DNA of 64,000 bases. Origin: Streptomyces sp. NBC_01197 (GTDB lineage Bacteria > Actinomycetota > Actinomycetes > Streptomycetales > Streptomycetaceae). Within the stretch, counting starts at the first letter, position 1. Each line of letters begins with the position of its first letter. This document shows positions 43,807-51,721 of the stretch, piece after piece. The stretch spans positions 6,836,001 to 6,900,000 of the forward strand of contig NZ_CP108569.1 of assembly GCF_036010505.1 (NCBI RefSeq), written 5' to 3'. The translations under genes were made by a program, and so were the position numbers. The notes under the pieces are model-generated. The model saw nothing but the letters and a program-made list of their open reading frames with translations, was not told the origin of the DNA and searched no databases.

Positions 43807-43941
43807 GGGATCCCAGAAGTCGAAGAGGGGCTCAAACCGTGCAAGGTTCGCGCTTCACCACGCTTCGGGGCAATCGATTTTCCGGCCGGGGGACCCGAAT
43901 GCGGCGCTATCGTGCCGACCGTGCCGTGCCGCCGCTGCGGG

Positions 43942-46890
43942 TCAGCCGCGCCGGGCCGGCCCGGGACCGGGGCGGGTCGCCCGCTCCAGCTCAAGGAGTA
44001 CGGAGTGGTAATCGTGCCCCGTCGCACGGTCCATACCGACCTCGCACATCCGGTTCGCCGAGAGGTACGCGTCGAAACTCCTGGAGTTGACCTCGGCCGC
44101 CTCCGGCGCCGTCGCGGCGGCGGTCAGCTCCTTGTGGAGCATCCCGCGGTCCCCGGCGAAGGCGCAGCAGCCGAGGCTGTCGGGGACGACGACCTCGTCG
44201 GCGCAGGCCTCGGCGACGGCCCTCAACTGCGGCTCGTCGCCCAGGTGCTGCATGGAGCAGGTGGGGTGGAGCACGGCGGAGCCGGTCTTGCGGAGCACGG
44301 TGAGACGGGGGAGCAGTTCGTCGGCGGCCCAGACGACGGAGTCGGTGATCGTCAGCTCGCTGTGCAGCTCACGGTTGTCGTCGGTGAGATAGGGAACCAC
44401 CTCATGGGCGATCCCCAGGGTGCAGGACGAAGCGTCCACGATCAGCGGGTACTTGCCGCCGCCCGTCCAGCCCCAGGCGGCCTCGACGATGCGGTTGGCC
44501 ATCACCGTGTTGCCCTCGTCGTACGCCTTGGAGTGCCAGATCGTCGCGCAGCAGGTCCCCGCCACATCGTCCGGAATCCACACGGGCCGTCCGGCCCGCT
44601 CGGCGAGCGCCACGACGGCCTGGGGGAGTGAGGGCCCGTGGTATCCGGCCGGTTCACCGAAGATCCGGTTGACGCAGGCCGGGTAGTAGACGGCGGTCGA
44701 GCCCTTGCGGGAGGTACGCGGGAGCTTGCGTGCGGCCGCCCCCGGGAGTTCCGGCAGCCACTCCGGTACCAGGTCGGGGCGGACGGCCCGGCGGGCCAGG
44801 CCGGTGACGGACTCAAGGAGCCGGTCGCTGATCCGGTCCGCCGCACCGACCACGAGCCGCGCGGCGGCCTCGACCGCTTTGAAGTTCCGTGCGGTCAGCG
44901 CGGCCACCCTCTCCTCGCGCGCGGTGTGCCGCCGGTGGCGGAAGTCCTTCATCATCGCGCCGGTGTCGATCCCCACCGGGCAGGAGAGTTTGCAGGCGGA
45001 GTCGCCCGCGCAGGTGTCCACCGCGTCATATCCGTACGCGTCCAGCAGGTTGTCCTCGACCGGGGAGCCAGGCGCCTGGCGCATCATCTCGCGGCGCAGC
45101 ACGATCCGCTGGCGCGGTGTCGTCGTCAGATCGTGGCTGGGGCAGGTGGGTTCGCAGAACCCGCACTCGATGCAGGGGTCGGCGATCAGCTCCACCTTGG
45201 GGATGGACTTGAGCCCGCGCAGGTGCGCCCCCGGGTCACGGTCCAGGACGATACGGGGTGCGAGCACCCCGTCGGGGTCGATGACCTGCTTGATCCGCCA
45301 CATCAACTCCGTCGCCTTCGGGCCCCATTCGAGTTCGAGGAAGGGTGCGATGTTCCGGCCGGTGGCGTGCTCGGCCTTGAGTGAGCCGTCGAAGCGCCCG
45401 ACCGTCAGCCGGCAGAACTCGTCCATGAAGGCGGCATAGCGCGCGACGTCCCCGGGCAGCCCCGCGTCGAAGGCGAGCAGGAAGTGCAGATTGCCGTGGG
45501 CCGCGTGACCGGCCACGGCGGCGTCGAAGCCGTGCCGGGTCTGCAGTTCGAGCAGCGCCGTGCAGGCGTCGGCGAGCTTCGACGGCGGTACGGCGAAGTC
45601 CTCGGTGATCAGCGTCGTGCCGGACGGGCGGGCACCGCCGACCGCGGTGACGAACGCCTTGCGCGCCTTCCAGTACCCGGCGATGGTCTTCGGATCGCGG
45701 GTGAACGCATTGGTGACCGAGGCGACGGGCGCCACCAGGTCAAGACCGGCGACGGCCTCGGCCGCCACCCGCTCGTAGGCCTCCCTGCCCTCCTCGTCCG
45801 GAGCGCGGAACTCGACCAGCAGCGCAGTCGTCTCCTTGGGCAGCGCCGCCCAGTCGGCAGGGACTCCCGCCACGCTCACCGAGGCGCGCAGCGTGTTGCC
45901 GTCCATCAGCTCGACGGCCAGGGCCCCGGCCTCGTTGAAGACCGGGACCGCCGCGGCCGCCGCCCGGAGTGTCGGGAAGAAGAGCAGCGCGGTGGAGAGC
46001 TTGCGGTCCAGCGGCAGAGTGTCGAAGACGACCTCGGAGATGAAACCGAAGGTGCCTTCGGAGCCGACCATCAGCCCGCGCAGGATCTCAACGGGGGTGG
46101 CGCCGTCCAGGAAGGCGTCGAGGCGGTAGCCGTTGGTGTTCTTGATCTCGTACTTGGACCGGATCCGGGCAGTCAGCTCCGGGTCCGCCTCGATCTCCGC
46201 CTTGACCGCGAGCAGCCCCGCGCACAGGCCGGGCTCGGCGGCGGCGAGAGCGTCGTCGGCGGCCGGGTCGGCGGTGTCGACCACGGTGCCGCCCGGCAGC
46301 ACGAAGGTCAGTGAGGCGAGCGTGCGGTAGGAGTTGCGGGTGGTGCCCGCCGTCATACCGGATGCGTTGTTGGCGACGACACCGCCGAGCGTGCAGGCGA
46401 TGGCGCTGGCCGGGTCGGGGCCCAGGACGCGGCCGTGCCGGGCGAGCGTCGCGTTGGCGCGGACGACGGTGGTGCCCGGCTGGATGCGGGCCCGGGCGCC
46501 GTCGTCCATGAGCTCGATGCCGGACCAGTGGCGGCGGACGTCGACGAGGAAGTCCTCGCCCTGCGCCTGCCCGTTCAGTGAGGTGCCCGCTGCCCGGAAG
46601 ACGACCTGGCGGCCGTTGTCCCGCGCGTACGAGAGCACGGCCGAGATGTCGTCGACGTCCTCGGCGACCACCACGACCTGGGGGACGAAGCGGTACGGGC
46701 TGGCGTCGGACGCGTACCGCACGAGGTCGGAGATCTTCGAGAGCACCTTCTCCTCGCCCAGCAGAGCGGCCAGATCGCCGCGCAGCGGCTCGGGGGTCCC
46801 GGCCGACCGGGTGTCGGGCACCCGGTCGGGGGCCGGCGCCCGCTCCGTACGCGGTCGGAGAGCGCCGGGCTTCGGGTCGAGCAGCGGCAT
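43942..46890 (-). CDS. FAD-linked oxidase with fused 4Fe-4S subunit (D-lactate/glycolate dehydrogenase type)
   Basis: 982-residue fusion of GlcD-like and GlcF-like parts. Residues ~60-240 are the FAD-binding PCMH fold (RAAGTSLNGQAQGED; GGVVANNASGM); ~270-560 the substrate domain. The ferredoxin-like segment has Cys573/576/579/583 (CIECGFCEPTCP) and Cys627/633/637 (CAGDSACKLSCP). The tail has a CCG-type heterodisulfide domain (CCATIW; PTCSMQHLG; LGCCAFAGD). Likely oxidises D-lactate or a related 2-hydroxyacid into the quinone pool. AGGAGG precedes the ATG. Direct repeats upstream may bind a regulator. Confidence 0.9.
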   Translation of the reverse strand: MPLLDPKPGALRPRTERAPAPDRVPDTRSAGTPEPLRGDLAALLGEEKVLSKISDLVRYASDASPYRFVPQVVVVAEDVDDISAVLSYARDNGRQVVFRAAGTSLNGQAQGEDFLVDVRRHWSGIELMDDGARARIQPGTTVVRANATLARHGRVLGPDPASAIACTLGGVVANNASGMTAGTTRNSYRTLASLTFVLPGGTVVDTADPAADDALAAAEPGLCAGLLAVKAEIEADPELTARIRSKYEIKNTNGYRLDAFLDGATPVEILRGLMVGSEGTFGFISEVVFDTLPLDRKLSTALLFFPTLRAAAAAVPVFNEAGALAVELMDGNTLRASVSVAGVPADWAALPKETTALLVEFRAPDEEGREAYERVAAEAVAGLDLVAPVASVTNAFTRDPKTIAGYWKARKAFVTAVGGARPSGTTLITEDFAVPPSKLADACTALLELQTRHGFDAAVAGHAAHGNLHFLLAFDAGLPGDVARYAAFMDEFCRLTVGRFDGSLKAEHATGRNIAPFLELEWGPKATELMWRIKQVIDPDGVLAPRIVLDRDPGAHLRGLKSIPKVELIADPCIECGFCEPTCPSHDLTTTPRQRIVLRREMMRQAPGSPVEDNLLDAYGYDAVDTCAGDSACKLSCPVGIDTGAMMKDFRHRRHTAREERVAALTARNFKAVEAAARLVVGAADRISDRLLESVTGLARRAVRPDLVPEWLPELPGAAARKLPRTSRKGSTAVYYPACVNRIFGEPAGYHGPSLPQAVVALAERAGRPVWIPDDVAGTCCATIWHSKAYDEGNTVMANRIVEAAWGWTGGGKYPLIVDASSCTLGIAHEVVPYLTDDNRELHSELTITDSVVWAADELLPRLTVLRKTGSAVLHPTCSMQHLGDEPQLRAVAEACADEVVVPDSLGCCAFAGDRGMLHKELTAAATAPEAAEVNSRSFDAYLSANRMCEVGMDRATGHDYHSVLLELERATRPGPGPARRG

Positions 46891-46917
46891 GGGGGGAGCC
46901 TCCTCGGCTGGACGGCT

Positions 46918-46974
46918 GGAGAGCTGAAATGGAGAGCTGTACGAATGGCGAGCAGGAGAGCTGTACGGGTGGCG
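46918..46974. repeat. Direct repeats upstream of the FAD-linked dehydrogenase
   Basis: GGAGAGCTG occurs at 46918-46926, 46931-46939 and 46955-46963. The last two extend to 20-base copies, GGAGAGCTGTACGAATGGCG and GGAGAGCTGTACGGGTGGCG, 24 bases apart. Position before the start codon suggests regulator boxes. Confidence 0.55.
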
Positions 46975-47008
46975 TCCGCTCCGGGCCGCTCAGAGCGCGG
47001 GCGGCGGG

Positions 47009-47464
47009 TCAGGGACGGTGGTCGCCCGGGCCGTCCAGCAGAGTGGACAGCAGCTCGCCGAGCACATCGCGCTGGTCGGCGGCCAGTGGGGCGAGGATCT
47101 CCTCAGCGGCCCGGCGGCGCGCGGCGCGCAGTGCCCGCAGGGTGGCCCGGCCGCTGTCCGTCAGCTCGATCCGCACCACCCTGCGGTTACTCGGATCGGG
47201 CGCCCGGCGGACGCTGCCGCTCTCCTCCAGGGCGTCGACGAGGCTGGTCACGGCGCGCGGTACCACTTCGAGCCGCTGGGCCAGGTCGGCCATGCGCGGC
47301 GGCTCGGCGCAGTGCGCGACCGTACGCAGCAGCCGGGACTGCGCGGGGGTGATGCCGACCGGCTCCAGATGCTGCTTGTGGATGCGGTGGAGCCTGCGGG
47401 TCAGCCGGAGGAGCTGCTCGGCCAGCAGGCCGTCGGCGTCGAGGGCACCGGAGGGTGATGACAT
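47009..47464 (-). CDS. MarR-family transcriptional regulator
   Basis: 151 residues, winged helix about 40-105 with RLEVVPRAVTSLVDALEESGSV and wing SNRRVVRIELTDSG. Divergent from an ABC multidrug-type exporter; direct repeats fill the shared promoter. Likely represses the exporter until a toxic ligand binds. The downstream FAD-linked dehydrogenase gene is 118 bases away on the same strand, possibly with its own promoter. Confidence 0.88.
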   Translation of the reverse strand: MSSPSGALDADGLLAEQLLRLTRRLHRIHKQHLEPVGITPAQSRLLRTVAHCAEPPRMADLAQRLEVVPRAVTSLVDALEESGSVRRAPDPSNRRVVRIELTDSGRATLRALRAARRRAAEEILAPLAADQRDVLGELLSTLLDGPGDHRP

Positions 47465-47487
47465 GCCGGGAACAATATCAGGACCAT

Positions 47488-47523
47488 GTGCATTATGAGC
47501 GTAGGTAACAGTGCACTATGCTC
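47488..47523. promoter_or_regulatory. Direct repeat pair in MarR/ABC divergent promoter
   Basis: GTGCATTATGAGC (47488-47500) and GTGCACTATGCTC (47511-47523), 23 bases apart and matching at 11 of 13 positions. They sit between the MarR start and the ABC gene and are the only AT-containing repeats there. Likely MarR sites or promoter elements. Confidence 0.5.
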
Positions 47524-47572
47524 TATGGACTGCCGAGTCACCGCCGCTGCCGAGCCACCGCCGAAGGAGCTC

Positions 47573-49375
47573 ATGAAACCCGAACGCCCCGACTGGACGC
47601 CCCCACCCCGTGGGGACGGGCGGCCGCCCGCCGAAGTGCGGCGTATCGTCCGGCTCTTCCGCCCCTACCGCGCGCGCCTGGCGCTCGTCGGACTGCTGGT
47701 CTGCGCTTCGTCGCTGGTCTCGGTCGCCTCGCCGTTCATGCTGCGGGCCATCCTCGACACCGCGATCCCGCAGGGCCGTACCGGTCTGCTGAGCCTGCTC
47801 GCCCTGGGCATGATCGCCACCGCCGTCGTGAACAGCGTCTTCGGGGTGCTCCAGACCCTGGTCTCGACCACGGTCGGCCAGCGCGTCATGCACGATCTGC
47901 GCACCGCCGTCTACGCCCAGCTGCAGCGGATGCCGCTCGCCTTCTTCACCCGGACACGCACCGGTGAGGTCCAGTCCCGTATCGCCAACGACATCGGCGG
48001 TATGCAGGCGACGGTCACCTCCACCGCGACCTCCTTGGTCTCCAACCTCACGGCCGTCATCGCCACGGTCGTCGCCATGGTCGCCCTCGACTGGCGGCTG
48101 ACGATCGTGTCGCTCCTGCTGCTCCCGGTGTTCGTCTGGATCAGCCGCCGTGTCGGCCGCGAGCGCAAGAAGATCACCACGGAGCGGCAGAAGCAGATGG
48201 CGGTGATGGCCGCGACGGTCACCGAGTCGCTGTCGGTCAGCGGCATCCTGCTCGGGCGCACCATGGGCCGCTCCGACTCGCTCACCCAGGGTTTCGCCGC
48301 TGAGTCCGAACGGCTCGTCGACCTCGAAGTGCGTTCCAGCATGGCCGGCCGGTGGCGGATGTCGACGATCGGCATCGTGATGGCCGCGATGCCGGCCGTC
48401 ATCTACTGGGCGGCGGGTCTGGCGCTCCACGAGGGCGGGCCCCAGGTCTCGATCGGCACGCTCGTCGCGTTCGTCTCGCTCCAGCAGGGCCTCTTCCGCC
48501 CGGCGGTCAGCCTGCTGTCGACCGGTGTGGACATGCAGACGTCGATCGCCCTCTTCCAGCGGATCTTCGAGTACCTGGATCTGCCGGTGGACATCACGGA
48601 ACCCGAGAACCCCGTACCGCTGGCCACCGTCCGTGGCGAAGTGCGCTTCCAGGACGTCGACTTCGGCTATGACGAGAAGAGCGGGCCCACCCTTGAGGCC
48701 ATCGACATCGCGGTGCCGGCGGGCGGCAGCCTGGCGGTCGTCGGCCCCACCGGTTCGGGCAAGTCCACCCTCAGCTATCTGGTGCCACGGCTGTACGACG
48801 TGACCGGCGGACAGGTCACGCTGGACGGTGTCGATGTGCGCGACCTCGACTTCGCCACGCTGGCGCGGGCCGTGGGCGTCGTCTCCCAGGAAACGTATCT
48901 CTTCCACGCGTCGGTCGCCGACAACCTGCGCTTCGCCAGGCCGGACGCCACCGACGCCCAGCTCGAAGAGGCGGCCAGGGCGGCACAGATCCACGAGCAC
49001 ATCGTCTCGCTGCCCGACGGGTACCGGACACTGGTCGGCGAGCGCGGTTACCGCTTCTCGGGCGGGGAGAAACAACGCCTGGCCCTGGCCCGTACGATCC
49101 TGCGCGACCCGCCGGTCCTGATCCTGGACGAAGCCACCAGCGCCCTGGACACCCGCACCGAACACGCGGTGCAGCAGGCCATCGACGGTCTGTCCGCGGG
49201 CCGTACCACCATCACCATCGCGCACCGGCTCTCCACGGTCAGGGACGCCGACCAGATCGTGGTGCTGGACGGCGGCCGGGTCGCGGAGCGCGGAACGCAT
49301 GACGAACTGCTCGCTCTGGACGGCCGTTACGCCGCACTGGTCCGCAGGGACGGCGAGCTGACCCCCACTGCCTGA
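47573..49375 (+). CDS. ABC exporter ATP-binding/permease protein (homodimer type)
   Basis: 600-residue half-transporter with both ATPase features intact: Walker A VGPTGSGKST, signature RFSGGEKQR, Walker B PVLILDEATS and His switch TIAHRLST. Six membrane spans in 35-330. All sites are complete, so a homodimer is expected. The ATG at 47573 follows GAAGGAGC; an upstream ATG (47486) would add 29 residues over the regulator repeats. Controlled by the divergent MarR. Probable drug or lipid exporter. Confidence 0.92.
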   Translation: MKPERPDWTPPPRGDGRPPAEVRRIVRLFRPYRARLALVGLLVCASSLVSVASPFMLRAILDTAIPQGRTGLLSLLALGMIATAVVNSVFGVLQTLVSTTVGQRVMHDLRTAVYAQLQRMPLAFFTRTRTGEVQSRIANDIGGMQATVTSTATSLVSNLTAVIATVVAMVALDWRLTIVSLLLLPVFVWISRRVGRERKKITTERQKQMAVMAATVTESLSVSGILLGRTMGRSDSLTQGFAAESERLVDLEVRSSMAGRWRMSTIGIVMAAMPAVIYWAAGLALHEGGPQVSIGTLVAFVSLQQGLFRPAVSLLSTGVDMQTSIALFQRIFEYLDLPVDITEPENPVPLATVRGEVRFQDVDFGYDEKSGPTLEAIDIAVPAGGSLAVVGPTGSGKSTLSYLVPRLYDVTGGQVTLDGVDVRDLDFATLARAVGVVSQETYLFHASVADNLRFARPDATDAQLEEAARAAQIHEHIVSLPDGYRTLVGERGYRFSGGEKQRLALARTILRDPPVLILDEATSALDTRTEHAVQQAIDGLSAGRTTITIAHRLSTVRDADQIVVLDGGRVAERGTHDELLALDGRYAALVRRDGELTPTA

Positions 49376-49404
49376 CGCCCTGTGACGCCACGCGACACGA
49401 CAGT

Positions 49405-49436
49405 GCCGCCGCTCCCGTGGGACGGGAAGCGACGGC
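49405..49436 (+). terminator. Hairpin after the ABC exporter
   Basis: GCCGCCGCTCCCGT, GGG loop, ACGGGAAGCGACGGC: a near-perfect 13-base stem with one bulge, 30 bases past the stop. Confidence 0.65.
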
Positions 49437-49453
49437 GCCGGTCGGAACGAGTG

Positions 49454-49513
49454 TCAGACGAGCCAACCCACGAAGTGGACGATGCCGGCAAGCAGGTTGG
49501 TGAGGAAGTTCAT
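49454..49513 (-). CDS. Predicted 19-residue hydrophobic peptide
   Basis: MNFLTNLLAGIVHFVGWLV with a strong AAGGAG 12 bases upstream of ATG 49513. The sequence has the shape of an amphipathic or membrane helix, with no signal peptide and no basic tail. An in-frame upstream extension would make a 47-residue protein (MLTVRKRRAAD...), but the ribosome-binding site favours the short form. No family known to me. It lies alone in the gap between convergent ABC and monooxygenase genes. Confidence 0.5.
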   Translation of the reverse strand: MNFLTNLLAGIVHFVGWLV

Positions 49514-49697
49514 GGTGGCGCGTTCTCCTTGTGCATGGTTCATCAGTGGGACTGCGCAGTCGCGGTCTGCAGCCCGTCGCTTGCGCACGGTAAGCATGTT
49601 GCTTCCTGCGGGGGCCGAGCAAGTGAATCCGATGCGACCACACGTTCCAGCGAACACCCGATCCCCTGTTCGTGCGTTCGGTAACTCGCCGCCACGC

Positions 49698-50801
49698 TCA
49701 GGCGGCTGACGCGCCGACGGGAACGGGGGCTCCCGAGCCTTCCAGCAGCCGCCGGATGTCCCGGACGGCCGAGCGTCCCGCCCGGTTGGCGCCGATGGTG
49801 GAGGCCGAAGGCCCGTAGCCGAGCAGATGGACCCGCTCGTCCCGGACCGCGCGGGTGCCGTCGAGCTGGATGCCGCCGCCCGGCTCACGGAGCCTCAGGG
49901 GTGAGAGATGGTCGATGGCGGCCCGGAACCCGGTGGCCCAGAGGATGGCGTCCGCCGCCACGGCGCGACCGCTGTCCCAGACGACCCCGTCCGGAGTGAT
50001 CCGGTCGAACATGGGCAGCCGGTCGAGAACGCCCCGGTCGCGGGCGGCCCGGATCGCGTCGTTCAGCGGCAGCCCGGTCACCGAGACGACACTCTGCGGC
50101 GGCAGCCCCCGCCGTACCCGCTCCTCGACCATCGCGACCGCTCGCCGGCCCCACTCCTCGGTGAACGGCCCGTCCCTGAACACCGGCGGGCGCCGCGTCA
50201 CCCAGGTCGTCCCGGCGGCCACGTCGGCGATCTCCATCAGATGCTGGGTGCCGGACGCCCCGCCCCCGACGACCACCACCCGCTGCCCGGCGAACTCCTG
50301 GGGGCCGTGATACCCCGAGGTGTGCAACTGCCGCCCCCGGAAAGTCTCCTGGCCCGGATAGCGCGGCCAGAAGGGCCGGTCCCAGGTACCGGTGGAGCTG
50401 ATCACCGCACGGGCGGCCCAGGCACCCTGGGACGTCTCGACGCGCAGCCGCCCGCCGTCGCCCTCGCGTACCGCGGTGACCTCGACGGGCCGGCGCACCA
50501 GAAGCCCGAAGGCCTCCTCGTACGCTGCGAAGTACTCGCCCACCACCTCCGACGAGGGCCGGTCCCCATCGGCGTCACCCAGCTCCATACCGGGCAGCGA
50601 GTGCATGCCGTGCACCTTGCCGTACGTCAGCGAGGGCCAGCGGAACTGCCAGGCGCCACCCGGCCGCGGGGCGTGGTCCAGCACGACGAAATCCCGCCCG
50701 GGGACCAGCCCGCTACGCCGCAGATGGTAGGCGCCGGAAAGCCCTGCCTGCCCGGCGCCGATGACCACCACGTCCACTGCGCGTACCCCGGAGTTGTTCA
50801 C
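49698..50801 (-). CDS. Flavin-containing monooxygenase-like NAD(P)/FAD oxidoreductase
   Basis: 367 residues. Two dinucleotide folds: GAGQAG at 15-20 (FAD) and GGGASGTQ at ~178-185 (NADPH). WQFRWPSLTYGKVHGMHSLPG carries an FMO-type segment, and LWATGF the second FAD motif. The family oxidises amines, sulfides or ketones. The FxGxxxHxxxY signature appears as FRGRQLHTSGY (~155-165), supporting monooxygenase activity. Monocistronic; convergent with the 19-residue peptide region. Confidence 0.87.
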   Translation of the reverse strand: MNNSGVRAVDVVVIGAGQAGLSGAYHLRRSGLVPGRDFVVLDHAPRPGGAWQFRWPSLTYGKVHGMHSLPGMELGDADGDRPSSEVVGEYFAAYEEAFGLLVRRPVEVTAVREGDGGRLRVETSQGAWAARAVISSTGTWDRPFWPRYPGQETFRGRQLHTSGYHGPQEFAGQRVVVVGGGASGTQHLMEIADVAAGTTWVTRRPPVFRDGPFTEEWGRRAVAMVEERVRRGLPPQSVVSVTGLPLNDAIRAARDRGVLDRLPMFDRITPDGVVWDSGRAVAADAILWATGFRAAIDHLSPLRLREPGGGIQLDGTRAVRDERVHLLGYGPSASTIGANRAGRSAVRDIRRLLEGSGAPVPVGASAA

Positions 50802-50918
50802 GTCTCATCCAACAGCTCCGGTTTCCGGGATCTTCCCGCCCGGCGACGGCCGGGGCCGTCCTGACAGAACCCCCGCCCGGACAGGCACGCGCGCCCCGCG
50901 CGCGGGAGGATGGGACGC

Positions 50919-51347
50919 ATGTCAGACACCACTTTCACGACGCGCACCGTGCACATCGGAACGGGCGACCACGAGACCGTCACCGACCTGACGGGGGAGT
51001 GCGAGGACTTCCTCCGCGAGGCGGCGGCGGGCCGCGACGGCCTGCTCAATGTCTTCGTACCGCACGCGACGGCCGGTATCGCCGTCCTGGAAACCGGCGC
51101 GGGAAGCGACGACGATCTCCTCGCGGCCCTGCACGGGTTGCTGCCGGCGGACGACCGCTGGCAGCACAGACACGGCACCCCGGGCCACGGCAGAGACCAC
51201 GTGGTACCGGCCCTGGTGGCACCGCACGCGACACTTCCGGTGATCGGGGGGCGGCTGGAACTGGGGACCTGGCAGTCGGTGTGCTTGGTGGACACGAACG
51301 TGGACAACGCGGAGCGACGGGTCCGGCTGAGTTTCTTCGGCCAGTGA
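50919..51347 (+). CDS. YjbQ/UPF0047 family protein (thiamin phosphate synthase-like side activity)
   Basis: 142 residues of the YjbQ family, an oligomeric fold with conserved His and Asp/Asn residues (NVFVPHATAGI, GHGRDHVVPALVAPHATLPV). Members show weak thiamin phosphate synthase activity; the true role is unclear. Start at ATG 50919 chosen for the GGGAGGA 8 bases upstream; ATG 50910 is in frame. It is divergent from the monooxygenase and the intergenic space is short. Confidence 0.88.
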   Translation: MSDTTFTTRTVHIGTGDHETVTDLTGECEDFLREAAAGRDGLLNVFVPHATAGIAVLETGAGSDDDLLAALHGLLPADDRWQHRHGTPGHGRDHVVPALVAPHATLPVIGGRLELGTWQSVCLVDTNVDNAERRVRLSFFGQ

Positions 51348-51721
51348 GTCGCGCCGGAAGGACAGTAGAGGCGCGCAGAGCTGGATCCGCAAGGCCACGG
51401 ATGTGCTGATCGCCAATACCGCGCGGGTCTCCGCTATGGAAGGGCTGAAGTAGGGCGGACTTCGGCTTCGGCGACCGAGGCGTAGTCACTGAAGGGGGCG
51501 ACTCACCGCGCGCTGTCCCATGGTTCCTTGCCCTGGCGGTCGAACCCGGCCGACCTCGGGTTGGTCGATTGAGCAGGAGTGAGCAGCCCTGCGCGAGCTG
51601 GACGCGCTTCGGTCCGGCCTCGCGAAGGCCGACCGTCAGGTTCGACTGAGCTTTCCGGGTTGTTCGAGATCATCCTGCCGAAGGTGGTCGACGGCCCTTC
51701 TCCCTCGTCCATCGGGCACCA
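51348..51721. other. Region of gene fragments, no intact gene
   Basis: 374 bases holding at least two short stretches with Streptomyces codon bias in different frames: IRKATDVLIANTARVSAMEG ending at a TAG (51385-51453) and ELDALRSGLAKADRQVRLS (about 51596-51652). Neither has a start site or matches a family known to me. They look like remnants of deleted genes. Confidence 0.4.
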
